Of a stretch of DNA of 64,000 nt, positions 28,338-41,118 are shown in pieces. Within the stretch, counting starts at the first letter, position 1. The number at the start of each line of letters is the position of its first letter. The notes under the pieces were generated by a model. The model searched no databases and was not told the DNA's origin. It was given only the letters and a program-made list of their open reading frames with translations. The stretch spans positions 186,001 through 250,000 of the forward strand of contig CAWEPB010000002.1 of NCBI GenBank assembly GCA_963810815.1, given 5' to 3'. The position numbers and the translations under genes were made by a program. The stretch is from CAVQWT01 sp963810815 (GTDB lineage: Bacteria; Pseudomonadota; Gammaproteobacteria; Burkholderiales; Casimicrobiaceae).

Positions 28338-29014
28338 GCGTCCCCGGAGCAGCGTTGCGCGAGGCGCTGGTCGCGGCGGCCCGCCAGCTCGACGCGCTCG
28401 GCCTCAACCGCGGCACCGCCGGCAATGTCAGCGTTCGCTGTGCCGGCGCCGGTGCCGACGCCGACGGTTACCTGATCACGCCGACGGGCATGCCGCCGAC
28501 CTCGATCAGGGCGGCCGACGTGGTCGCGATGCCGATCGACGGCGACGCGCCGGTCGACGCGGCGTCGCTTCGGCCCTCGTCGGAGTGGCGGTTCCATCGC
28601 GATCTCTACCGCGCGCGCCGGGACGCCGGCGCGATCGTGCACACGCATTCGCCGTTCGCCACCACGCTCGCCTGCCTCGGCCGCGACATCCCGCCGTTCC
28701 ACTACATGGTCGCCAGGGCCGGCGGGCGCGACATCCGCTGCGCGGCCTACGCGACGTTCGGCACGCAGGCGCTCTCGGACGCCGCGGTGGCGGCGATGTC
28801 CGACCGGCGCGCCTGCCTGCTGGCGCGGCACGGCATGATCGCGCTCGGCCGCGATCTCGATGCCGCGCTGGCGCTGGCGGTCGAGGTCGAAAGCCTGGCC
28901 GAGGTCTACTGGCGGGCGCTGGCCGTCGGCGAGCCCGGTTGCCTGCCCGACGACGAGATGGATCGCGTCGCGGCACAGTTTCGCGACTACGGTCAACCGT
29001 CCGCCCGCCGCTGA
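28334..29014 (+). CDS. Class II aldolase/adducin family protein (fuculose-phosphate-aldolase-like)
   Basis: The 226-residue product is a zinc-dependent class II aldolase: acid residue in PSSEWRFHRDLY (~78), zinc histidines in HTHSPFATTLA (~100) and ARHGMIALG (~158). It resembles L-fuculose-1-phosphate aldolases (FHYMVARAGGRDIRCA, YATFGTQALSDAA). Directly behind mtnA it fits the aldolase of the DHAP shunt, which cleaves 5-methylthioribulose- or 5-deoxyribulose-1-phosphate to DHAP and an aldehyde. The dehydratase MtnB has the same fold and is the main alternative. GTG 28334 overlaps the mtnA stop as GTGA. Confidence 0.9.
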   Translation: MSVPGAALREALVAAARQLDALGLNRGTAGNVSVRCAGAGADADGYLITPTGMPPTSIRAADVVAMPIDGDAPVDAASLRPSSEWRFHRDLYRARRDAGAIVHTHSPFATTLACLGRDIPPFHYMVARAGGRDIRCAAYATFGTQALSDAAVAAMSDRRACLLARHGMIALGRDLDAALALAVEVESLAEVYWRALAVGEPGCLPDDEMDRVAAQFRDYGQPSARR

Positions 29015-29180
29015 TCGCTCGGGCGCGCCGGCGCGCGTCGGCGACACCGGAATTTTCTTCGACGATTCATCGGGTTGGCGCGCCCGCCCCGACCGCGCGT
29101 CGGCCGCCCTGGCGCCCCACCCGCCGCTGGCGCGCGGCTTGCAGCAGCGGTGGAATCACTGCACGAACAGGGAGTCAACC

Positions 29181-31505
29181 ATGCAATCCGACCGCTCGCC
29201 GCCCATCGCGCGGTGTTGCGCCACTTCGACGCAGGCGGCGCATCCCGCGGCCGCCCGATCGTTCGCCCTCCTGTCGCTGGTGCTCCTGCTGGGTCTGGCG
29301 TGGGCGACCGGCGCGCAGGCGCACCACGCGCCGAGCCACCGGATCCTGCTGCCCGACGCGCCCGCCGCCCACGCCCCGCTCGAGACCTTCCGGGGCCAGG
29401 TCGACGAGCTGGTCGTCGAGGACCGCGCGCTGGGACTGGTCGGCCGGTACTTCGCCCTGCGGCTCGGCGACGGGCGTCATCTCGCGCTGCGCAACGCGGC
29501 GCCGGGAACGCTGGTCGACGGGGCCACCGTGGCGGTCACCGGTCGCCTCAACCGCGACCACCTGTTCGTCGACGCGGTCGCCCCGGTGACGCTGCCGGCA
29601 ATGCCGCCTCGGCTGGCATCGAAGGCGGTGACGACGGTCGAGGGGCGGCTCGAGTTCCTGCACGCCGACGACTTCGAGAAGGGCACCTGCGACCTGGTGC
29701 TGTCGGTGATCGCCGACGACGGATCGCACACGCCGCTCAAGCTCGCGACCTGGGCCGACGCGCTCGAGCGCGGCATGCGCGTCCGGGTCAGCGGCACCCG
29801 TCTGCAGGCCGGGCCCGAGCTGACGGCGATGCGGGTCGAGATCCTGGCGCCGGCGCAGCCCGACGCCGCGCCGCAGTTCAGCCAGGACGCCGTGCGGAGC
29901 TCGAAGGTGCTCGTCATCCTGATCAAGTATTCGGACACGACCGCCGAGCCGTTCACGCAGGCGCAGGTCGACTCGACGGTGTTCAGCAGCGCGAGCAGCG
30001 TCGCCAACTACTACCGGGAAAGCTCGTTCCAGAACCACGTGCTCACGGGTGTGACGACGCCGTGGCTGGTCGCGCGCTTCCCGAAGCCGGCGACCTGCGA
30101 CTACAGCGCGGTGGCTACCGAGGCGGCCTACCTCGCGAACCAGGCGGGCTACCAGACGTCGACCTACGAGAAGCAGGTGTACGTGTTCCCGACGCTGCCG
30201 GGATGCGGCTGGGCCGGCCTCGGCGGCGGCTCGCAGGCCTGGATCAACCAGTCGCTGTCGCTGCTCGTCGTCGGCCACGAACTCGGGCACACCTTCGGGC
30301 TCGGGCACGCCAGCAGCGTCGACTGCGGCGCGGTTACCGTGGGCGGGACCTGCACCAAGAGCGAATACGGCGACCCGTTCGAGATCATGGGCAACCAGCG
30401 CGCGATGCACTTCAACGCCGCGCACAAGGACGACCTCGGTTACCTGCCCGCGGGGACGGTCAGGACGCACAAGCGCGGCGTCATGACGTACACGCTGCAG
30501 CCGCTGCAGACCGCCGGCGCCCAGATCTATGCGGTGAAGGTCGAGGCGGGGGCGACCCGGCAGTACTGGATCGAGTACCGGCAGGCCACCGGCTTCGACG
30601 CCGGGCTCGCCGGCAATGCCAACGTGCTCAACGGCGCGCTGGTCCACCTCGGCTATCCCAACGACTACAGCTGCGACACCTGCATCGTCGACATGACGCC
30701 GGCGACGGCGGCGTTCACCGACGCGGCACTGACGGTGGGCAGCACCTTCGTCGACGACGACACCGGAGCGGCGATCGGCGTGCTGGCGAAGACCGCGGCG
30801 GGCCTGGACATCGCCGTCGCGATGCCGCCGACGGTGTCGCAGTTCGGCCTGTACCGTCCGTCGAACACGCGCTTCCTGCTCGACTACAACTTCGACCACA
30901 CGCCGAACGTGAAGCCGCCGTTCGGCGCGACCGGCGACGTTCCCGTCGTCGGCCGCTTCACCTCCGGCGGGCGATACGGCATCGCGGCGTTCCGCAACGG
31001 CTTCTGGTACGTCGACAACAACCGGGACGGCGTCGTCGACGCGACCTACGTGTTCGGCGGCGCCGGGGACATTCCGCTGACCGGCAGCATCGCGTATTCG
31101 GGCCAGGACGACCTGGTCGTGTACCGCAACGGCGTCTGGTACGTCGACTACTACTACTCCCGGAACGGCGTTCCGGACCGCACGTTCCGCTTCGGCGGCG
31201 CCCCGGGCGACAAGCCGCTGCTCGCCGATCTCAACGGGGACGGCTTCAGTGATCTCATCATCTACCGGAACGGCGTCTGGTACGCCGACACCAATCGCGA
31301 CGGGGTCGCCGACGCGGTCTACTACTTCGGCGGCGCCGCGACGGACATTCCGGTGGCATTCGACTGGGATGGCGACGGCAAGGCGGACCTCGGCATCTAT
31401 CGAGACGGCACCTGGTACATCAGCACCGTGCGCGACGGCTCGGTGCAGGCCAGCTTCATCTACGGTGCCGCCGGCGACATTCCGCTGCCTGGCCGCTTCA
31501 ACTGA
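29181..31505 (+). CDS. Secreted M11 (gametolysin-like) metallopeptidase with C-terminal beta repeats
   Basis: The 774-residue preproprotein has a signal peptide (residues ~28-48, LLSLVLLLGLAWATGAQA) and a ~200-residue pro-region. The metallopeptidase domain carries a full zinc site HELGHTFGLGH with His366, Glu367, His370 and His376, and a downstream FEIMGN that can serve as the Met-turn. Residues ~553-774 hold four FG-GAP/VCBS-like repeats with alternating 'VYRNGVWYVD' and 'LNGDGFSDLIIYR' strands and calcium-site-like DxDGDG loops. It probably degrades extracellular protein or cell-wall glycoprotein. AGGGAG lies seven bases before ATG 29181. It is a single gene. Confidence 0.9.
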   Translation: MQSDRSPPIARCCATSTQAAHPAAARSFALLSLVLLLGLAWATGAQAHHAPSHRILLPDAPAAHAPLETFRGQVDELVVEDRALGLVGRYFALRLGDGRHLALRNAAPGTLVDGATVAVTGRLNRDHLFVDAVAPVTLPAMPPRLASKAVTTVEGRLEFLHADDFEKGTCDLVLSVIADDGSHTPLKLATWADALERGMRVRVSGTRLQAGPELTAMRVEILAPAQPDAAPQFSQDAVRSSKVLVILIKYSDTTAEPFTQAQVDSTVFSSASSVANYYRESSFQNHVLTGVTTPWLVARFPKPATCDYSAVATEAAYLANQAGYQTSTYEKQVYVFPTLPGCGWAGLGGGSQAWINQSLSLLVVGHELGHTFGLGHASSVDCGAVTVGGTCTKSEYGDPFEIMGNQRAMHFNAAHKDDLGYLPAGTVRTHKRGVMTYTLQPLQTAGAQIYAVKVEAGATRQYWIEYRQATGFDAGLAGNANVLNGALVHLGYPNDYSCDTCIVDMTPATAAFTDAALTVGSTFVDDDTGAAIGVLAKTAAGLDIAVAMPPTVSQFGLYRPSNTRFLLDYNFDHTPNVKPPFGATGDVPVVGRFTSGGRYGIAAFRNGFWYVDNNRDGVVDATYVFGGAGDIPLTGSIAYSGQDDLVVYRNGVWYVDYYYSRNGVPDRTFRFGGAPGDKPLLADLNGDGFSDLIIYRNGVWYADTNRDGVADAVYYFGGAATDIPVAFDWDGDGKADLGIYRDGTWYISTVRDGSVQASFIYGAAGDIPLPGRFN

Positions 31506-31651
31506 CGCGGCGATTCACCTGCCGGCGCGGGTGTCGCCAAGGCCCCGCCGGGCGGGGCTGGGATCGCTGCTGGGCGGCAAGCGCCGCTAGTCGAATCCTG
31601 GCGCGCGCCGTGCCGGTAGTGGCGGTGTGCTGGTGGTGGTGCGGAAAGCGA

Positions 31652-31680
31652 AACGCCCCGCTCGGGTTGAGCGGGGCGTT
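31652..31680 (-). terminator. rRNA operon terminator
   Basis: A 12-bp stem AACGCCCCGCTC / GAGCGGGGCGTT with a 5-base loop lies just beyond the 5S 3' end and is followed on the minus strand by TTTCGCTTTCC. The T-tract is imperfect. Confidence 0.75.
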
Positions 31681-31691
31681 GGGCTTGGGGG

Positions 31692-31808
31692 TGCCTGACG
31701 ATGACCTACTTTCGCATGGGTAATCCACACTATCATCGGCGTGCTGCCGTTTCACGGTCCTGTTCGGGATGGGAAGGGGTGGTTCCGGCGGGCTATGGTC
31801 GTCAGGCG
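31692..31808 (-). rRNA. rrf: 5S ribosomal RNA
   Basis: The terminal helix GCCTGACGACC / CGTCAGGC and the conserved internal stretches CCCGAACAGGACCGTGAAAC and CCATGCGAAAGTAGGTCA identify 5S rRNA on the minus strand. Ends are accurate to a few bases. Confidence 0.95.
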
Positions 31809-31920
31809 TTGAGGGGGGGAGGAAGCAAACGGGCCGGGCCGGGGTGAGCCGGGGCGGCGGGGTGGGTTAGATGGTACTGGGGGATCGCTGGACGCCGGTG
31901 CGCGAGTGCGCACGGTTATG

Positions 31921-34876
<2,956 letters not shown>

Positions 34877-35036
34877 TAACACTGCCCACTCGCCTTCCCT
34901 TGCGGAAAGTCGCCTTGGCAATGCACGGGCGTTTGCGATCCCCATCCCGGCCGAACTCATAGGCCAGGACAGGTCGATACAATCTAACCCAGCGCACGAC
35001 CCAACTGCGTCGTGCGCTTGTTTGCTTCTTCCCAAT

Positions 35037-35048
35037 TGTTAAAGAGCA
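35037..35048 (-). promoter_or_regulatory. boxA antitermination site in the 16S-23S spacer
   Basis: The minus strand reads TGCTCTTTAACA, a perfect match to the boxA consensus recognised by NusB-NusE, upstream of 23S as expected. Confidence 0.85.
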
Positions 35049-35153
35049 ACCGATTCCGGTTGAAAAACCAGACCGCAACGCCCCTTTCGGGTCGCTGCGG
35101 CCTGACCTCTCTGCCGCCATCTTCGTGGGTTGTCGCCAGCGCAGGGTGCGCGT

Positions 35154-35229
35154 TGGTGGAGCTGGACGGGATCGAACCGACGACCCCCTGCTTGCAAAGC
35201 AGGTGCTCTCCCAACTGAGCTACAGCCCC
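35154..35229 (-). tRNA. tRNA-Ala (TGC)
   Basis: A 76-nt spacer tRNA has acceptor GGGGCTG, anticodon TGC in the loop TTTGCAA, the T-loop TTCGATC and an encoded CCA. Confidence 0.97.
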
Positions 35230-35263
35230 GCGCCTTGCTTGAAGCCGCGTCGCACGCCGATCC

Positions 35264-35340
35264 TGGTGGGTCTGGATGGATTCGAACCATCGACCCCCGC
35301 CTTATCAAGACGGTGCTCTAACCAACTGAGCTACAGGCCC
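35264..35340 (-). tRNA. tRNA-Ile (GAT)
   Basis: A 77-nt spacer tRNA has acceptor GGGCCTG, anticodon GAT in the loop TTGATAA, the T-loop TTCGAAT and an encoded CCA. Confidence 0.97.
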
Positions 35341-35440
35341 GTGTCCGGTCCCGCTGGCGCCAACTGCCGGCCAGCCGTGGTGACAACCGTTGCATCGCAA
35401 CCGATAAGTGTGAACACCGGAACAACCGGGTGGTTCCGAG

Positions 35441-36973
<1,533 letters not shown>

Positions 36974-37214
36974 ATTTCGAGTTCGATCTCTTACAAAGTC
37001 ACTCAATCGACGTTGGCCCCATCCCGTCCACCCCAGCAGTCGCCCACCAGCATGAACAGGACAAGACTGGCCATCCACCCCAGCTTGCACCAGGACAGAC
37101 AACCATTTGCGTCGTGCGAGCACTTCAATGTCTCTTCCCCCCACCCCACAGACTCGCGCCTGCAAAACAGAGGGACCCGAGCCATCCCGGTGCCCACACT
37201 TATCGGTTGCAAAT

Positions 37215-37226
37215 TGTTAAAGAGCG
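37215..37226 (-). promoter_or_regulatory. boxA antitermination site in the rrn leader
   Basis: The minus strand reads CGCTCTTTAACA, one mismatch from boxA consensus, between the rrn promoter and 16S. Confidence 0.8.
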
Positions 37227-37288
37227 CTGCCCGCCACCCTCTGGCTGCCGATTTCGGCGTCGCCGGAGCGCGATAAGCAAAGACCGCG

Positions 37289-37316
37289 ATTATACATCGA
37301 AAACGGCACCGGTCAA
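37289..37316 (-). promoter_or_regulatory. rRNA operon promoter
   Basis: On the minus strand TTGACC (37316-37311), a 16-bp spacer and a perfect TATAAT (37294-37289) form the strongest sigma-70 promoter in the window. Predicted initiation is about 310 bp upstream of mature 16S. The rest of 36974-37512 holds the leader and the divergent upstream region of the glycan operon, where TAGAAT at 37428-37433 is a weak candidate -10. Confidence 0.85.
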
Positions 37317-37512
37317 CACCCCCTCGCTGCCCGGAAACGCACGGCCCCGGAGCGTTCGGCCCCGCCCGCGACGTCGCGGGCGCGCGCGCCGCGGGAGCCG
37401 CGCCGGCGCGGGCGCCAGCCGGCGCGCTAGAATCGACGCCACGCTCCTGCGCCCCAGATGGCGCCTGCGGTCTCCCGATTCAATCCACGCGGCGATCTGC
37501 CGCTTCCGCCCG

Positions 37513-38532
37513 GTGCCCGCCTCCGTCCTCATCGTCAAGCTCGCCGCAATCGGCGACGTCGCCATGGCCCTGCCGATGGTGACCGCGCTGCGCGCGCGCG
37601 ACGCCGGGGTCCGCATCGCATGGCTGGCGGGCGCCGCCGCCGCGCCGCTGCTCCGCACCGTCGATGGCATCGACGAGGTCCTGGTCGTCGACGATGCGGC
37701 GATCCTCGCGGGCACGCGGACGCGCAGGATGCAGGCGGTGCTCGCCGCCTGGCGCGTGCTGTCCGGGCGGCGCTTCGACCTCGTACTGACCGCGCACTCC
37801 GACCACCGGTACAAGCTGCTGACCGCCCGCGTGCGCGCCGGCGAGCGACGCTGGCTCGGCGCGCGCTCGCCGCGGCCGGGCCTGGTGCCAGGCCGCTCGC
37901 ATCGCGCCGAGTACGTCCGTCTCGTGACCGGGATCGACGATCACCGGGCCGTCGCCGTGGCGCCGCCGCGCGTGCGCGCGGCGCTCGACGACGCCGTGGG
38001 CGCGCGCCTCGCCGCACCGACGCCGGGACGGCGGATCGCGCTCGCCCCGGGCGGTGCGCGCAACGCCGCACGCGACAGTCCGCTGCGCCGCTGGCCGCTC
38101 GATCGCTACGCGACGCTGGCGACGACGCTGGTGGCTCGCGGCGACACGGTGGTCGTCACCGGGGCCCCCGACGACGACTGGGTGCGCCCGGCATTCGCCG
38201 GCATCCCGGTCGTCGACACGGTCGGCGCGACGTCGTTGCCGGGGCTCGTCGCCCTGTATGGAACCTGCGCCGCGGTCGTCGCCCACGATTCGGGCCCGCT
38301 GCATCTCGCGCACCTCGCGTCGACGCGCGTCGTGGGCCTCTTCGGACCGACGTCGCCAGCCGCGTTCCTGCGCGAGGATGCGCGCACGGCGACGCTGTGG
38401 CGCGCGGCGGAACTGCCCTGCGCGCCCTGCTACGACGGTCGCGACTTCGCCGACTGCCGCGACAACCGGTGCCTGCAGCGCATCGACGTCGCCGACGTGC
38501 TGGCGCGGCTCGACGCGCTGCTGGCCGCGTGA
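37513..38532 (+). CDS. Glycosyltransferase family 9 (heptosyltransferase-like)
   Basis: The 339-residue product has the two Rossmann-like lobes of GT9: N-terminal VLIVKLAAIGDVAMALP with the conserved nucleotide-loop Asp, and C-terminal VAHDSGPLHLAHLASTRVVGLFGPTSP. GT9 enzymes transfer ADP-heptose to lipopolysaccharide core or related glycans. The best start is GTG 37513 (VPASVLIVKL) because no ATG lies near the first beta strand. A late cysteine-rich block (PCAPCYDGRDFADCRDNRC) is typical of this family. It opens the plus-strand glycan operon, with a 4-bp overlap or near-overlap to the next gene. Confidence 0.85.
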   Translation: MPASVLIVKLAAIGDVAMALPMVTALRARDAGVRIAWLAGAAAAPLLRTVDGIDEVLVVDDAAILAGTRTRRMQAVLAAWRVLSGRRFDLVLTAHSDHRYKLLTARVRAGERRWLGARSPRPGLVPGRSHRAEYVRLVTGIDDHRAVAVAPPRVRAALDDAVGARLAAPTPGRRIALAPGGARNAARDSPLRRWPLDRYATLATTLVARGDTVVVTGAPDDDWVRPAFAGIPVVDTVGATSLPGLVALYGTCAAVVAHDSGPLHLAHLASTRVVGLFGPTSPAAFLREDARTATLWRAAELPCAPCYDGRDFADCRDNRCLQRIDVADVLARLDALLAA

Positions 38533-38537
38533 ACGCG

Positions 38538-39704
38538 ATGCGTGTCGCCCTCGTCCACGACTGGCTCGACACCTGGGGCGGCGGCGAGAACGTGCTGGTC
38601 GAGTTCCTCCGCCTGTTTCCGGGCGCCGACATCTACACGCTCGTCGACTTCCTCGCGCCGGCGGAGCGCGCGCGCCTGCCCGGCGCGCGGATCCGGACCT
38701 CGGTGCTGCAGCGCCTTCCGCAGGCCCGGCGCGCGTTCCGCTACGCCGCGGTGCTGTGGCCGCAGGTGATCGAGCGCTTCGACCTGTCGGCCTACGATCT
38801 CGTCGTGTCGGACTCGCATGCGATCGCCAAGGGCGCGCGCACGCGGCCCGGGCAGACGCACGTCTGCTACTGCCACACGCCCGCACGCTTCGCGTGGACG
38901 ATGGCGGCGACGTATGCGCGCGAGGCCGCCGGCGCCGGCGCCTGGACCCGGCCGCTGGTCGACCGGGCCCTGGCACGCTTTCGCGCCTGGGACCGCGACG
39001 CCAGTTCGCGCGTCGATTGCTTCGTCGCCAACTCGAGGCACATTGCCGGCGCGATCCGCAGAGCCTGGGGCCGCGACGCCGCCGTCGTCTATCCGCCGGT
39101 CGACGTCGAGCGCTTCGCCGTGGCCGCGACGGCCGGCGATCGCGATCCGCGCACCGCGCCGTACGTGACCGTCTCGCGCCTCGTGCCGTACAAGCGGATC
39201 GACGTCATCGTCGACGCCTTCCGCGCGCTGCCCGACCGGCGGCTGGTCGTGGTCGGCGACGGCCCGGAGCGCGACCGCCTCGCTGCGACGCTGCCGCCCA
39301 ACGTGACGCTCGTCGGCCGACTCGACGACGAAGCGACGGCGATGCAGGTCGCTGCCGCAGCGGCGTTCCTGTTCGTCGCCGAGGAGGATTTCGGCATCGC
39401 CCCGGTCGAGGCGCAGGCGGCCGGCACGCCGGTCATCGCGTACGGCCGCGGCGGCGTGCTCGAGTCGGTGCACGGCCTCGAGCACGCGCGGCCCACCGGC
39501 CTGTTCTTCGACGCGCAGACCCCCGCCGCGCTCGCGGACGCGGTGCGCCGGTTCGAGGCGGCGCGCGGCCGGATCGACCCCGCCGCCTGCCGCGAGCGCG
39601 CCCGTGCGTTCGCACCGGCGCGCTTTCGCGCCGAGTTCGAGGCGGTCGTCACCGCCACGCTGGCGCGACGCACCGCCGACGCGCCAGCGCCCACGGTCGC
39701 CTGA
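38538..39704 (+). CDS. Glycosyltransferase family 4
   Basis: The 388-residue product is a GT-B retaining transferase. The N-lobe begins MRVALVHDWLDTWGGGENVL, and the C-lobe holds YVTVSRLVPYKRIDVIVDAF, VVVGDGPERDRL and the donor-binding E-x7-E block EEDFGIAPVEAQAAGTPVIAY. The N-lobe (YCHTPARFAWTM, NSRHIAGAIRRAWG) resembles mannosyltransferases of exopolysaccharide clusters. ATG 38538 matches usual family starts; GTG 38529, overlapping the GT9 stop as GTGA, is the alternative. It sits between a GT9 gene and the priming transferase. Confidence 0.92.
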   Translation: MRVALVHDWLDTWGGGENVLVEFLRLFPGADIYTLVDFLAPAERARLPGARIRTSVLQRLPQARRAFRYAAVLWPQVIERFDLSAYDLVVSDSHAIAKGARTRPGQTHVCYCHTPARFAWTMAATYAREAAGAGAWTRPLVDRALARFRAWDRDASSRVDCFVANSRHIAGAIRRAWGRDAAVVYPPVDVERFAVAATAGDRDPRTAPYVTVSRLVPYKRIDVIVDAFRALPDRRLVVVGDGPERDRLAATLPPNVTLVGRLDDEATAMQVAAAAAFLFVAEEDFGIAPVEAQAAGTPVIAYGRGGVLESVHGLEHARPTGLFFDAQTPAALADAVRRFEAARGRIDPAACRERARAFAPARFRAEFEAVVTATLARRTADAPAPTVA

Positions 39705-39706
39705 CC

Positions 39707-41098
39707 ATGCAGCGCAACCTCCTGAAGGACAACTCGACGCTGCTCGACACCGTGCTGCGGGTCGTCGATCCGCTGTTCGTCGTCGCCGCCGGCGCGGGCG
39801 CGTACTACGTCTACTTCGACACCCTCGACCTCCCGGCGAAGTACGTCGTCGCGCTGCTCGCCGTCGCGCTGTTCGCGCTGGTCGTGTTCCCCACCGTCAA
39901 GCTCTACCAGTCGCAGCGCGGGATGAGCTTCGCCGAGGAACTGCGCGCGCTGTTCGTCGCGTGGCTCGCCATCGCCGTCACCTTCGGCGTGTCGCTGTTC
40001 CTGGCCAAGCGGGGCGCCGAGTTCTCGCGCGCCTGGTCGGTGCTGTGGATGCTGGGCGGCTTCGCCGCCCACGTCGCGTGGCGCGGCGCACTGCGCCACG
40101 CGCTGCGCACGCTGCGCCGGCGAGGGATGAACCTGCGCCACGTCGTGATCGTCGGCGCCGGCACCCACGGACGCAACGTCGCCGCACGCCTCAAGGCCGC
40201 GCCGTGGAGCGGCCTCAACGTCCGCGGCTTCTACGACGACGACGCCGACGACGGCGCGTCGATCGACGGCCTGCCGCTGCTCGGACGCTGCGATGCGGTG
40301 GTTGGTGACCTGGCGCGCGACCCGGCCGACCAGGTGTGGATCGCGCTGCCGCTGCACGCCGAGGCGCGCATCCGCCGCATGCTCGACGAATTGCGGCAGA
40401 CGACCGCCGTCGTGCGCTTCGTTCCCGACATCTACGGCTTCCACCTGCTGCACCACTCGGTGACCGAGGTCGCGGGTCTGCCGGTGCTGAACCTCACCGA
40501 CTCGCCGCATTCGGGCGTGCAGTCGACGCAGAAGCGGATCGAGGACCTGGCGCTGGCGAGCGCGCTCATCGTCGTCACGCTGCCGCTGTGGCTGGCGATC
40601 GCGCTGGGCGTGAAGCTCTCGTCGCGCGGCCCGGTGCTGTATCGGCAGGAGCGGATCACCTGGAACGGCGAGCGCTTCGACATGCTGAAGTTCCGGTCGA
40701 TGCCGGTCGATGCCGAGGCGGCGTCGGGGCCGGTGTGGGCGAAGCCGGGGGAGCAGCGCGCCACGCCGTTCGGTGCCTTCCTGCGCCGCTACAGCCTCGA
40801 CGAACTGCCGCAGTTCTGGAACGTGCTGCGCGGCGACATGTCGCTGGTGGGCCCGCGGCCCGAGCGTCCCGAGTTCGTCGAGCGGTTCCGCCACCAGATT
40901 CCCGGCTACATGCAGAAGCACCTGGTGCGCGCGGGAATCACCGGCTGGGCGCAGGTCAACGACCTGCGCGGCGATTCGGATCTCGAGCAGCGGATACAAT
41001 ACGACCTCTACTACATCGATCACTGGTCGATCTGGTTCGACCTGCGGATCCTCGCGCTGACGCTTTGGCACATCCTGAAGAGCCGCAACGCCCGCTAG
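39707..41098 (+). CDS. Undecaprenyl-phosphate sugar-1-phosphate transferase (WcaJ/polyisoprenyl-phosphate type)
   Basis: The 463-residue product primes glycan synthesis by moving a hexose-1-phosphate from a UDP-sugar to undecaprenyl phosphate in the inner membrane. Four N-terminal membrane helices (residues ~15-130) precede a NAD-like CoA-binding domain (VVIVGAGTHGRNVAARL, ~140-260). The bacterial sugar-transferase core follows: a re-entrant helix near 280-300, MLKFRSMPVDAE, RRYSLDELPQFWNVLRGDMS, VGPRPERPEF and QRIQYDLYYIDHWSIWFDL. Length is normal. It starts two bases after the GT4 stop. Confidence 0.95.
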   Translation: MQRNLLKDNSTLLDTVLRVVDPLFVVAAGAGAYYVYFDTLDLPAKYVVALLAVALFALVVFPTVKLYQSQRGMSFAEELRALFVAWLAIAVTFGVSLFLAKRGAEFSRAWSVLWMLGGFAAHVAWRGALRHALRTLRRRGMNLRHVVIVGAGTHGRNVAARLKAAPWSGLNVRGFYDDDADDGASIDGLPLLGRCDAVVGDLARDPADQVWIALPLHAEARIRRMLDELRQTTAVVRFVPDIYGFHLLHHSVTEVAGLPVLNLTDSPHSGVQSTQKRIEDLALASALIVVTLPLWLAIALGVKLSSRGPVLYRQERITWNGERFDMLKFRSMPVDAEAASGPVWAKPGEQRATPFGAFLRRYSLDELPQFWNVLRGDMSLVGPRPERPEFVERFRHQIPGYMQKHLVRAGITGWAQVNDLRGDSDLEQRIQYDLYYIDHWSIWFDLRILALTLWHILKSRNAR

Positions 41099-41118
41099 CG
41101 CCGCACGAGCGCGTCGCC

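Noticed and set aside
31534..31556. GC-rich hairpin after the metallopeptidase gene
   Set aside because: It has no T-tract on the plus strand, so it is not a convincing intrinsic terminator.
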